Assembly: GCF_000264055.1 (NCBI RefSeq)
Contig: NZ_AJXL01000022.1
Location: 1 to 44,337, forward strand
Length of the DNA stretch: 44,337 bases
From: Flavobacterium sp. ACAM 123
GTDB lineage: Bacteria > Bacteroidota > Bacteroidia > Flavobacteriales > Flavobacteriaceae
Direction: 5' to 3'
The stretch's first letter is position 1, and the number at the start of each line of letters is the position of its first letter. Under the pieces are notes generated by a model that saw only the letters and a program-made list of their open reading frames with translations, was not told where the DNA came from and ran no database searches. Positions 16,446 to 24,072 of the stretch are shown piece by piece. Position numbers and translations under genes: made by a program.

Positions 16446-19274
16446 TTAAAACCATTTTCGATTAAATAAATTGATTAATATTTTGGGTGATAATGTAATT
16501 ATAAATCGGATTTTTTCATTGTAGTTGTTTTGCCCAATTTCCCAACCAGTAGAAGAGTAGATAGGAAGGTACATTTCAAAGTAGTCAGGAACCAGATTCA
16601 ATCGGATTCCACTGTCGTATACAAATCTCCCGCTTTGACCTCTGTTTTTCAATAACCCGGCATCACCGTAGACTTCAATCCAATTCCAAACCGTATACCC
16701 CCCATTCAAAGTGGTCATCCATTGATTGGCATATGGCGTGTTGAGTTTTGATTTAAAGCCACCCTCAGCCAGAATTAACTGTTGGCTAAAAAAACCATTA
16801 CTTTCTGATCTCCCATAATAACCGTAATCAAATAAATAATCTGTAGGACGGTCTAAGGCGAAGCTGAAAAAATCAGAATTGCTGTTGTTGTATAAAAAAG
16901 TTCCTGCATAAATACGCAAGCTGAACTGACGGTTGTTTTCAAAAAGTTGTCTGTATTCCACTTCTGTCGAAAATTTTCCAAATTTCCCTGAGATTTGGAG
17001 GTCAGACAATAAGCTGAAATGATTAGTAACTTCTGTTTTTGTATTGTAGTATTTAGCATTAAATACGGAATAGTTTTCGGTAGAATTATCAATAATGATA
17101 TCGCTCTTTTCTCTGTTTACAATCACTTGGCGGAATAAAACCGACTGTTTTTTGTTGTCTCGAATGTTTTTTTCTCTGATACTTAGCTGCACCATCGGAT
17201 TAATTTTCAAATAGGCAGCATCTGGGGCATAATGGAAATAAGAGCCAGACAAGGAATAGCGCATGTTGTAAAGGACACTGTGTCTATAATTTTGATTAAC
17301 GACAACAAAACCAGATCCTGAAAATGTTTTTGCATTTGTCGAATAGGCCGGATTGACATCGAAGATAAAAGGTTTGTCTAAAATCGTTTTGTTGTGAAGG
17401 CGCATTCCGGGAGACAGGCCATCATATAAATTGTAGCCTAGGGTAGGGACATATAAAATCTGGTTGTAATATGGATCCTCAAGATCCTTCATAAACACAA
17501 ATTTGATGGGGCGGTTATTCGGGAAAAAAGACTTTAACGATTTCCAGTTATTTCTTAAATTGTATTCCGGAACTTCATTCTTGTAATTTAAAACGATTTT
17601 ATCAGCGTTTTTTCTTTCTAAAGTAAATACGCTGTCTGGTACTTGGGGGTCCAGCCATTTTTTAAATACAATTTTGCCTTTTTTAACTCCATAGATGGGC
17701 ACGGGAACAACAACCCCTGTTCTATTTTTAATAGTAAATGAGATACTATCCGCAGACTTGACTACATCAGCAAATTTAAAATCTATGATTTCTCGGGACT
17801 CAATGATTGTTTTGAAGAACCAACTAATATTCTTGTTTGAATTTCTTTTTAAAATGGTTTCAAAATCATTTCTGGAGACTTGCCTTTCCTTATTCTCAAC
17901 ATAGAACTGGCGGATACTATTTATAACAATGCTTTCTCCAAGATATTTATCTAAATATCTAAAACTTAATCCAGCCCGATATTTACTGGCGATTTGTTCG
18001 TTGAATTTGATCAAGGAATTTTTAGGGTCTCCTAAGGGCTGATCCAGATTCTTTCGCGCCATCAGCATATAAAAATAGCTGTATTGCTCGTTAAAATCCA
18101 AATTTGTAAGATTATAACTTTTTAACAATAGAAAAGTAGAAGCACTACCCAGCATCTTAGTATTTGGGTGATTCTCTTCAATATATTTCATCATGGCATA
18201 GACCTGAATTCCATCATAGATCCAGCTGTCTTTTCTGTTGTCTAGACGTAAACTATTCTTGAGATAGGCATTTAAATAGGTTTTCAAAAATTTGATTTCA
18301 TACGTGAATTCATCGGTAAAAGGGCTGATAAATGACGGCAGTTGATTTAATCCATAGAATGGATTTCGTTCATAATCAGTCTGGGAAACAACAATTTTTT
18401 CAAACGGGTATTTTCCTATTAAATCATCGACATAACGAACTACGCAGTCGATGACATAAGCCTGTTGCTTTGTAGTTATTTTTTCCTCCTTCAAATTGGT
18501 CACAACCTCAAGTGCACTGGATTTAAAACTGTGAAAACTGGATTTTGGCTCTATAAAAAGACTGAAATTAGTTCTATTTTTCCCTGATAATTTATAAATG
18601 AAATAGCTTTCCTTTTGAATTGTTTCATCGCTGTTTAAATCAGTCGTAACGCTTAAACCTATGGGCACTTTCAAATCGAGATCTATATCAGAGACGGCAT
18701 TGGCAATATCATCTAAATTAGCATTGCTGTATTTTATAAAGGCATGGTTCTCATAGCGTGCAGGAGTGAGATACCAGTTTTTTAGATTCATTCCACCAAC
18801 TGGATCATATCCAAATTTTGTAAACATATCACTTGGAATTTTTACAGTATAAGTAAGGCGCAATTTTATTTTTTGATGTGGGGCGAGTTTTTCTCTCAAT
18901 TTAATGCTGACGAGATCAGGGTTTTCAGCCGTTCTTTCCCAAGAAAGGAATAACTTGTCAGAATCAATAATTGTTATATTTTTAGTGCTGCCTCGTTCTT
19001 TTTCTTTAGCTAAATGGAAACCGCGATAAAACTCATCCGAAAATCGTCTCGCTAAAGGGGTATTAACATCAGAGTAGGCGTTATTCCAATCATATAGAAT
19101 TAGCGAAGATAGCGTATCATTCGATTCATTAAAATAGGTCAGTTCCTGCTGAATGTTCAAAGTTTTATCCGCAGGATTAACTTCCACAAATACTGAGGAA
19201 TGGTGCTGGGCATATTGTTTTATTGAGTTTAATAAAACTAAAATACAAATCGCAATTTTATAAAATCGGTTCAA
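16446..19274 (-). CDS. M1-aminopeptidase-like outer-membrane protein lacking the zinc motif
   Basis: This 942-residue protein starts with TTG at 19274, the only possible start after an in-frame stop two codons upstream. A signal peptide ends near YAQ (21-23). Residues ~25-250 resemble the N-terminal beta domain of M1 aminopeptidases (NESNDTLSSLILYDWNNAYSDVN type). The 290-480 region follows the M1 catalytic layout: NPFYGLNQLPSFI takes the place of the exopeptidase motif and WIYDGIQVYAMMKYIEE the place of the glutamate helix. HExxH is replaced by a segment near 328-337 without histidines. Residues ~600-942 are rich in alternating aromatic strands and end in Phe, suggesting an outer-membrane barrel. 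A non-catalytic surface or transport role is inferred. Confidence 0.75.
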   Translation of the reverse strand: MNRFYKIAICILVLLNSIKQYAQHHSSVFVEVNPADKTLNIQQELTYFNESNDTLSSLILYDWNNAYSDVNTPLARRFSDEFYRGFHLAKEKERGSTKNITIIDSDKLFLSWERTAENPDLVSIKLREKLAPHQKIKLRLTYTVKIPSDMFTKFGYDPVGGMNLKNWYLTPARYENHAFIKYSNANLDDIANAVSDIDLDLKVPIGLSVTTDLNSDETIQKESYFIYKLSGKNRTNFSLFIEPKSSFHSFKSSALEVVTNLKEEKITTKQQAYVIDCVVRYVDDLIGKYPFEKIVVSQTDYERNPFYGLNQLPSFISPFTDEFTYEIKFLKTYLNAYLKNSLRLDNRKDSWIYDGIQVYAMMKYIEENHPNTKMLGSASTFLLLKSYNLTNLDFNEQYSYFYMLMARKNLDQPLGDPKNSLIKFNEQIASKYRAGLSFRYLDKYLGESIVINSIRQFYVENKERQVSRNDFETILKRNSNKNISWFFKTIIESREIIDFKFADVVKSADSISFTIKNRTGVVVPVPIYGVKKGKIVFKKWLDPQVPDSVFTLERKNADKIVLNYKNEVPEYNLRNNWKSLKSFFPNNRPIKFVFMKDLEDPYYNQILYVPTLGYNLYDGLSPGMRLHNKTILDKPFIFDVNPAYSTNAKTFSGSGFVVVNQNYRHSVLYNMRYSLSGSYFHYAPDAAYLKINPMVQLSIREKNIRDNKKQSVLFRQVIVNREKSDIIIDNSTENYSVFNAKYYNTKTEVTNHFSLLSDLQISGKFGKFSTEVEYRQLFENNRQFSLRIYAGTFLYNNSNSDFFSFALDRPTDYLFDYGYYGRSESNGFFSQQLILAEGGFKSKLNTPYANQWMTTLNGGYTVWNWIEVYGDAGLLKNRGQSGRFVYDSGIRLNLVPDYFEMYLPIYSSTGWEIGQNNYNEKIRFIITLSPKILINLFNRKWF

Positions 19275-19352
19275 CTTTTAATTCAACTAGTTAGAGGCAC
19301 AATATACATTTATTTGAGGGACAAAAGGAGTCCTTTTTTTTAAAAAAGTGGG

Positions 19353-19380
19353 CAAAAAAAAGACTGTTTGTAAAAACAGC
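19353..19380 (-). terminator. Terminator of the LOG-family gene
   Basis: CTGTTT (19364-19369) and AAACAG (19374-19379) form a short stem that on the minus strand is followed by eight T residues. It lies just 10 bp past the LOG-family stop. Confidence 0.6.
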
Positions 19381-19388
19381 TACCTTTA

Positions 19389-20117
19389 TTAAAAATTGGG
19401 TTTCAAATTGTATTTTTTATAGAAGTTATCTAAAACATTTACAACCTCGTCTTCGGTGTCAACAATTTTTATTAGATTCAAATCATCAGGGCCAACAGTA
19501 TGTTCTCTTTCAATTAATACTTTTTTTACCCATTCAATCAATCCGGACCAAAAACTTGATCCTACAAGTATGATAGGAAATCTTGCGATTTTTTTTGTTT
19601 GAATCAACGTCATCGCTTCAAACAATTCATCTAAAGTTCCAAATCCACCTGGCATCACCACAAATCCTTGAGAATATTTCACAAACATTACTTTTCGAAC
19701 AAAAAAGTAATCAAAATTTAGATTTTTATCTCTATCAATATATGGATTGAAATGCTGCTCAAAGGGCAATACAATATTCAATCCCACCGAAGTTCCTCCA
19801 CCTAAATGTGCACCTTTGTTACCGGCTTCCATTATCCCAGGACCTCCGCCAGTAATCACTCCGTAACCAGCTTTACTAATTTTGTAGGCTATTTTTTCTG
19901 CAAGTAAATAATAAGGGTCTTCCGGCTTTGTTCGTGCCGATCCAAAAATGGACACGCACGGACCAATGCGTCCCATCGCCTCATAACCGTTTACAAACTC
20001 GGCCATGATTTTAAAAATCGCCCAGCTGTCATTAGTCCGGATCTCATTCCAGTTTTTCTGTTTTAAGCGGTCTTGGATTATTCTATCCTCATCATTGTCA
20101 AAATCTTCTAATCTCAT
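19389..20117 (-). CDS. LOG-family protein (TIGR00730 type)
   Basis: This 242-residue Rossmann-fold protein carries both family signatures: GGGPGIMEAGNKGAH, and the PGGFGTLDE form of the PGGxGTxxE phosphoribohydrolase motif. In plants and some bacteria such proteins cleave cytokinin riboside monophosphates to free base; in most bacteria the natural nucleotide substrate is unsettled. It is cytoplasmic. The N-terminal ~60 residues form a helical extension usual in the longer bacterial branch. It is the last gene before the accessory island, and a candidate structured RNA lies 31-135 bp upstream of its start, in what could be its 5' leader. Confidence 0.9.
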   Translation of the reverse strand: MRLEDFDNDEDRIIQDRLKQKNWNEIRTNDSWAIFKIMAEFVNGYEAMGRIGPCVSIFGSARTKPEDPYYLLAEKIAYKISKAGYGVITGGGPGIMEAGNKGAHLGGGTSVGLNIVLPFEQHFNPYIDRDKNLNFDYFFVRKVMFVKYSQGFVVMPGGFGTLDELFEAMTLIQTKKIARFPIILVGSSFWSGLIEWVKKVLIEREHTVGPDDLNLIKIVDTEDEVVNVLDNFYKKYNLKPNF

Positions 20118-20147
20118 ATTGGTATTGTATTATTAACTATTATTTTA

Positions 20148-20252
20148 TGGAGCCTTATCCAGCTATCCGCTATATTCCCAAATTAGGAAAACTACGACCA
20201 AGGCCTTGTTTTTCTAATTCGGGAGCTGCCGCTTCTATCTGGGCTAGCGATC
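20148..20252. ncRNA. Candidate structured RNA / conserved intergenic element
   Basis: The ends of this element, GGAGCC...CCAGCTATCCGCTATA (20150-20175) and GCTGCCGCTTCTATCTGGGCTAG (within 20225-20248), are phrases I recall from many Flavobacterium intergenic regions. There they enclose hairpins of varying sequence. Here the inner hairpin pairs CCCAAATTAGGAAAAC (20177-20192) with GTTTTTCTAATTCGGG (20208-20223). CCAG and CTGG near the two ends can close the outer helix. Fixed ends with a variable inner stem suggest an RNA or a repeated DNA element. Strand is not decided: on the minus strand it would lie in the LOG gene leader. A link to the published Flavo-1 RNA is only a thought. Confidence 0.4.
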
Positions 20253-20419
20253 CAAGATACTAAAGTAACTCTTTTTTCAAATACGGCACGGTATAGTCCA
20301 ATTATTTTTTAAAAGGGTCTTTCCTCTTGAATATGAGTTGCAATAGGAAATTAAAGGCAAGGCCTTTTTATAAATAAGAAAAGCCTTAAATTCGTTAATG
20401 TAAAATTCGAAAAGAGGTG

Positions 20420-20427
20420 TATATTTG
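20420..20427 (+). promoter_or_regulatory. -7 box ahead of the cassette-like genes
   Basis: TATATTTG matches TAnnTTTG on the plus strand, 45 bp before the gene at 20472 and directly ahead of the GTTGTAAAC leader element. No clear TTG was found at the -33 position. It would drive the unknown protein and perhaps the GIY-YIG gene. Confidence 0.4.
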
Positions 20428-20471
20428 ATGTTATATACAAGTTGTAAACAATGCAAAAAAACTAACGAAAA

Positions 20472-20819
20472 ATGAAATACGCTGAATTTAATATTGAAAA
20501 GAATAAGATAGAATTTCTGAACTCTGTATTCGGAATGGAAAGTGTTTTGTTAAACGGAAAAACCGTTTCTAAAAAATTCTCATTCTCTGGAGTTAAACAC
20601 AAACTAAACCTGAATTCTGAAAATTTTATTCTGAAATCTAAATACAAACAATTCGATAAAAGAGAAATTGAACTGGAATTGGTTAAAAACGGTACGACGA
20701 TTGAAAGACAAATTGTTAGAGCAGACAATAAACAAAGAATTTATTGGGTGTTGATTGGTACTGGATTAGGATTCGGAGCATATAAACTCTTGAATTTTAT
20801 AATTGAGAATTTGAATTAG
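20472..20819 (+). CDS. Unknown protein with a C-terminal membrane anchor
   Basis: This 115-residue protein has a beta-rich, charged N-terminal part (about 1-88) with repeating Lys/Asn/Glu residues. One hydrophobic segment follows at about 93-110 (YWVLIGTGLGFGAYKLL). It looks like a tail-anchored or single-pass membrane protein with its soluble domain in the cytoplasm. I do not recognise the family. It is the first of two plus-strand genes in the island whose leaders resemble each other (GTAAACAATGC...AACGAA before this ATG; GTAAATTGCG...AACGAA before 21008), as expected for mobile gene cassettes. Confidence 0.65.
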   Translation: MKYAEFNIEKNKIEFLNSVFGMESVLLNGKTVSKKFSFSGVKHKLNLNSENFILKSKYKQFDKREIELELVKNGTTIERQIVRADNKQRIYWVLIGTGLGFGAYKLLNFIIENLN

Positions 20820-20845
20820 AATACTGGAATATATATAGAAGCACA

Positions 20846-20985
20846 GTTTACAACAGCCGTTTTGAGCTAGCTGGAATTTAGTGGAATTAATGTTTCGTAT
20901 TATGTTTTCGTTAAGCCGAAAATTGAGCGGTTACAAATTCCCCACCATCTCGAAGTGGCGAAACGCTAGCTGCAAGTACATCGTA
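20846..20985 (+). repeat. Cassette-junction-like (attC-like) sequence
   Basis: GTTTACAAC at 20846-20854, after the first gene, is the exact reverse complement of GTTGTAAAC at 20430-20438, before it. Between the two genes the sequence holds GCTAGC-centred inverted pieces (near 20867 and 20968) and a CCAC...GTGG hairpin. It ends in a GTAAATTGCG leader like that of the first gene. This arrangement is what an integron-type attC recombination site looks like, but the canonical RYYYAAC/GTTRRRY pair is not clearly met and no integrase is in the window. Confidence 0.35.
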
Positions 20986-21007
20986 AATTGCGTAAAAACA
21001 ACGAATT

Positions 21008-21781
21008 ATGACAGAATTATTTTCGCAAAAGACACAAGAAGAATTAAAATCTTATGTTTATATTTTAATTGACCCACGAGATAATAAAATATTCTATGTT
21101 GGGAAAGGTTATGGTAATCGAGTTTTTTCTCATATAAATGAAGCAATATTTAATCCAAGCGAAACTGAAAAATTAGAAATTATCAGAGCAATTAAAATAG
21201 AAAATCTAAAAGTAAAACACTTTATAATTCGACACGGATTAGAAGAAAATGAAGCGCTGATAGTTGAATCTGTTTTAATTGACTTTTTAACTTTTAGAGA
21301 TTTTGCTGAAGTTGCTAAAATTTCAAATATCGTTGCAGGACATAATTCATTTAACCGAGGAATTAAAACAGTCAATGAATGTGAAATACTTTATAATTGT
21401 GAAGAATTAATGAAAGAAGATATAAAACATAAAGTTATAGTAATCAATATAAATAAATCGTACGATAATAAACGAAAAAAGAAAAGTGAAAATCTAGTTT
21501 ACCAAAGACCGAATATTTATGAAGCAACGAGAGGTTGGTGGGTTTTAGACAAAAAAAGAGCTGAAAATTCAGATTTTGTTTTAGCCGAATACAAAGGTGT
21601 AATAAGAGCAATATTTAAACCCGAAAAATGGGTTCAAGAAATAGAATATATAGGAACTAAAAGATGGGGTTTTGTAGGTTCAGAAATAACTTCAAAAGAA
21701 ATTCTTGATATTTATATAAATAAAGAAGTTCCTAAAATTAGAGGAATGGCAAATCCAGTTCGTTATTTTGAGAAAATATAA
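21008..21781 (+). CDS. GIY-YIG nuclease-family protein (LEM-3-like)
   Basis: This 257-residue protein has an N-terminal GIY-YIG domain at about 14-100. The first strand is YVYILIDPR and the second FYVGKGYGNRVFSH, giving the YVG turn and the catalytic Arg. The helix NEALIVESVLIDFL supplies the metal-binding Glu. This arrangement matches the LEM-3-like branch found in bacterial stand-alone proteins. The C-terminal ~100 residues (from YQRPNIYEATRGWW) are a separate domain that I recall in the same proteins. It probably cuts DNA or RNA in the cytoplasm; a defence role is possible given the mobile-looking surroundings, but not shown. Codon use is very AT-rich. Confidence 0.8.
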   Translation: MTELFSQKTQEELKSYVYILIDPRDNKIFYVGKGYGNRVFSHINEAIFNPSETEKLEIIRAIKIENLKVKHFIIRHGLEENEALIVESVLIDFLTFRDFAEVAKISNIVAGHNSFNRGIKTVNECEILYNCEELMKEDIKHKVIVININKSYDNKRKKKSENLVYQRPNIYEATRGWWVLDKKRAENSDFVLAEYKGVIRAIFKPEKWVQEIEYIGTKRWGFVGSEITSKEILDIYINKEVPKIRGMANPVRYFEKI

Positions 21782-21877
21782 TAGCGGAAAAAATAACATT
21801 GCTCTTCGAAATCTATCTTAAACGCTATTAAAAGTCCAGATAGCCTACAAAGTCTCCAGACTTCGCGCTCACAAACC

Positions 21878-22109
21878 CTGCTCTGCGAAGTCTATCTTAA
21901 TAGGTTATTGAAGTCGAGCTGCTGTGCGAAGTCTCCTGACTTCGTACCCAATCCTATTTGAAATTTTTTTCATAGTACGATCTACTATGGTTTCACTAAT
22001 TTAAAGCACGATTTTCCTGTTTTACACACATTTTTAGTGCCAATTACAACTTTACCTGTGATGGTAAACAATTGGAACGAGTACGAAGTCGGGAGACTTC
22101 GCACAGCAG
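21878..22109 (+). repeat. 232-bp direct repeat, copy 1, containing a 191-bp inverted-repeat element
   Basis: Copy 1 of a repeat whose second copy is at 23021-23252. The last 191 bp (21919-22109) are bounded by 29-bp inverted repeats differing at one base. Each end contains the small hairpin CGAAGTC...GACTTCG (21927-21944 and 22084-22101). Inside is a further palindrome (CCAATT...TTTACC...GGTAAA...AATTGG). No coding frame of note is inside, so it resembles a MITE-like non-autonomous element. Related single arms occur at 21847-21868, 22499-22521 and 23763-23791. No clear target duplication was found. Confidence 0.7.
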
Positions 22110-22292
22110 TCCAATCCTGTTTAGTTCTTTTTCAGAAACACCTCGCAGAGCGGCGGTGTATATCAATGGTAAATGCAAGTTGTATTTATTGTGCCAAATA
22201 AGTAGTAGAATTAGCAACTATTATCTAATGGAAAAATTAGATTTACATTTTAAATAGAAAATAAATATATAAACAATTTTTATAAGTAATTA

Positions 22293-22493
22293 ATGACAGA
22301 TAAAATTCTAGAAGGAGAAGAACTCATTGAAAAGAAGAAGTTGTTTCAGAAGATTAAAACTGATGAAAGCGGTTGGAATACATGGTATATTGACGAAAAT
22401 TTTAATAAATGGATTGAAGAATATCCTAATTCTGAACTTCATGGTGGAGGCTCGCCTCAATTAAGGTTGATTGCAAAGTTTCCATGGGAGTAA
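22293..22493 (+). CDS. Imm27-like immunity protein (orphan)
   Basis: This 66-residue protein has the block EEYPNSELHGGGSPQLRLI at its C-terminal half. It matches the YPxSExHGGGxPxLxxI pattern I recall for the Imm27 family of polymorphic-toxin immunity proteins. The N-terminal half (EGEELIEKKKLFQKI...GWNTWYIDE) also fits, being the short helix-plus-strand part with a Trp. Family length is usually a little greater, so the C-terminus may be trimmed; it ends KFPWE. No toxin gene is near. The gene lies between two 232-bp direct repeats, in a segment that could be gained or lost by recombination. The assignment is from memory, not a search. Confidence 0.55.
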   Translation: MTDKILEGEELIEKKKLFQKIKTDESGWNTWYIDENFNKWIEEYPNSELHGGGSPQLRLIAKFPWE

Positions 22494-22585
22494 TGCCCCT
22501 GCTGTGCGAAGTCTCCCTAAAAGGGTATTGAAAGTCCAGATGGCTTACAAAGTCTCCAGACTTCATGCTCACAAATCAATACAAA

Positions 22586-22617
22586 CAAAAAAACTACTGT
22601 ATCACACAGTAGTTTTT
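22586..22617. terminator. Strong bidirectional terminator
   Basis: AAAAAACTACTGT (22588-22600) pairs with ACAGTAGTTTTTT (22606-22618), a 5-nt loop with A and T runs on both sides. On the plus strand it ends the immunity gene. On the minus strand it follows the extra uvrA 3' end at 22681, as an original uvrA terminator would. The gene copy that is intact has no such hairpin behind it. Confidence 0.8.
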
Positions 22618-22680
22618 TCGTTTTATTTCAAAGTCTAATTAACCGATAATAATTTGCGAATTTGCGGTAATTAAAAACAC

Positions 22681-22984
22681 TTACTCCAATTCCTTTTTCA
22701 AAAACTTCGCGGTATAGCTTTTTTTATTATCGGCTATTTCTTCGGGAGTTCCTTTGGCAACGACTTTTCCGCCGCCTTTTCCTCCTTCGGGACCAATATC
22801 AATAATATAATCTGCCAGTTTGATCACGTCCATATTGTGTTCGATAATCAGTATCGTGTTTCCTTTGTCTACTAATTTGTTGATCACGCCCATCAATACC
22901 CTGATGTCTTCAAAATGAAGTCCCGTTGTGGGTTCGTCCAGAATATAAAAGGTGTTTCCAGTATCTTTTTTTGATAATTCCCCT
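22681..22984 (-). pseudogene. Extra copy of the uvrA 3' end (C-terminal ~100 codons)
   Basis: This stretch encodes the last ~100 residues of UvrA, from [19 protein letters not shown] to FLKKELE and the stop. The frame is fully open. Compared with the intact gene (24073-24376) I count about 25 base differences by eye, but only one residue differs (NKLVDKGN against NTLVDKGN). Homology ends abruptly at 22984 in CTGCTC..CGAAGTC repeat sequence. There is no start codon context of its own; the first ATG lies at 22899 or 22896. A strong terminator follows. It cannot be a functional UvrA. Confidence 0.9.
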
Positions 22985-23020
22985 GCTCTACGAAGTCTAC
23001 CTGAAAGGGTGTTGAAAGCG

Positions 23021-23252
23021 CTGCTCTGCGAAGTCTATCTTAATAGGTTATTGAAGTCGAGATGCTGTGCGAAGTCTCCTGACTTCGTACCCAATCCTAT
23101 TTGAAAATTTTTCTATAGTATGATCAACTATGTTTTCACTAATTTAAAGGACGATTTTTCCATTTCACGCACATTTTTAGTGCCAATTACAACTTTACCT
23201 GTGATGGTAAACAATTGGAACGAGTACGAAGTCGGGAGACTTCGTAAAGCAG
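23021..23252 (+). repeat. 232-bp direct repeat, copy 2, with a 191-bp inverted-repeat element
   Basis: Second copy of the repeat at 21878-22109, same orientation. Its first 41 bp are essentially the same. The 191-bp element (23062-23252) keeps the left CTGTGCGAAGTC arm and the right arm, the latter changed at its outer end (TAAAGCAG for CACAGCAG). The interior differs at roughly a tenth of positions. The two copies bracket the immunity gene, the terminator and the uvrA fragment. Confidence 0.7.
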
Positions 23253-23454
23253 GAAGTAATAACAAAGTGCTCCAGTCAGATTCCCACAAACAAGATGAGA
23301 TTCTTCCTTCGTCAGACTCGAGACTTGAGTCGAACAGGCGAAGCGATGATAAGTTTGTGTAGTAGTTTGGTAATAATTAAATTTGTGTTTAAAGAATCAT
23401 TGCATTAGATAACTGAATTCCATTTTTAGACTAGTAATAAATACACAATCATTT

Positions 23455-24005
23455 GTCATTCCGAGGCACGAAGGAATCTCATAATGAAACTCCTCCATAC
23501 TGGGTGAGATTGTTTCTTCCCTCGCAATGACAAGTTAGTATTGATTAGATAGATAAATAGGAATACAATAAATCACTCAATTTTAAATTAAACATACCTT
23601 ATCCGTACGATTTGTCATCTCGACGAAGGAGAGATCTCCATAATGAAACTCCTCAGTACTGGGTGAGATTCTTCCTTCGTCAGAATGACAACTTAGTGGT
23701 GATTAGATTGAGAAATAGGAATACAATAAATCAAATAATTTGAAATTAAGCATAATTTATCCGTACGAAGTCGGGAGACTTCGCACAGCAGGAAGCAATA
23801 ACAAAGTGCTCAATACTGGGTGAGATTCTTCCTTTGTCAGAATGACAAGTTAGTGTTGATTAGATAGAGAAATAGGAATACAATAAATCACTCAATTTTA
23901 AATTAAACACAACTTATCCGTACGATTTGTCATCTCGACGAAGGAGAGATCTCCATAAAGAACCGCCTTAATACTGTGTTAGATTGCTTCGTTCCTCGGA
24001 ATGAC
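23455..24005. repeat. Array of ~160-bp repeats with GTCAT...ATGAC palindromic ends
   Basis: Three imperfect palindromes, 23455-23531, 23614-23689 and 23939-24005, start GTCAT and end ATGAC. They carry GAATCTC / GAGATTC-type arms like the dispersed intergenic palindromes common in Flavobacteria. They are joined by a ~80-bp spacer (TTAGATA...AGGAATACAATAAATCA...TTATCCGTACGA) repeated three times, for a period of about 160 bp. The third unit (23763-23846) is a hybrid: its left half is replaced by the arm of the 191-bp element, while its right half (GGGTGAGATTCTTCC...AATGAC) is normal. A related right half also lies at 23262-23320. No gene is present from 22985 to 24072. Confidence 0.75.
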
Positions 24006-24072
24006 ACGTTAGCGGAGTAGTTTATGAATAAAACAATCCGTGTAAGTCTGTGGAATCTGTGTTAAAAAACAC

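Noticed and set aside
19323..19340. AAAAGGAGTCCTTTT as a second terminator behind the M1-like protein start
   Set aside because: The palindrome has a one-base loop and cannot form a proper hairpin. The stem at 19364-19379 explains termination of the LOG gene.
22072..22257. 61-codon plus-strand frame starting inside the first 191-bp element
   Set aside because: It begins in repeat sequence, crosses the element end, and its residues show no domain or normal composition. It is an accident of the repeats.
22681..22896. A stand-alone 71-residue ATPase-like protein
   Set aside because: It is the open 3' end of uvrA; the homology continues upstream of its ATG to 22984, and it lacks Walker A and signature motifs.
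21878..23252. A full insertion sequence with transposase
   Set aside because: Inverted repeats are present, but the interior is only about 130 bp and codes for nothing. No transposase was found anywhere in the window.
23120..23362. 80-codon plus-strand frame in the second 191-bp element and adjoining repeats
   Set aside because: It runs through two repeat families and is not conserved in the first copy at the same positions. No credible protein.
23455..24005. CRISPR array
   Set aside because: The repeats are long (about 75-80 bp), imperfect palindromes, and the spacers between them are themselves repeated. No cas gene is nearby.
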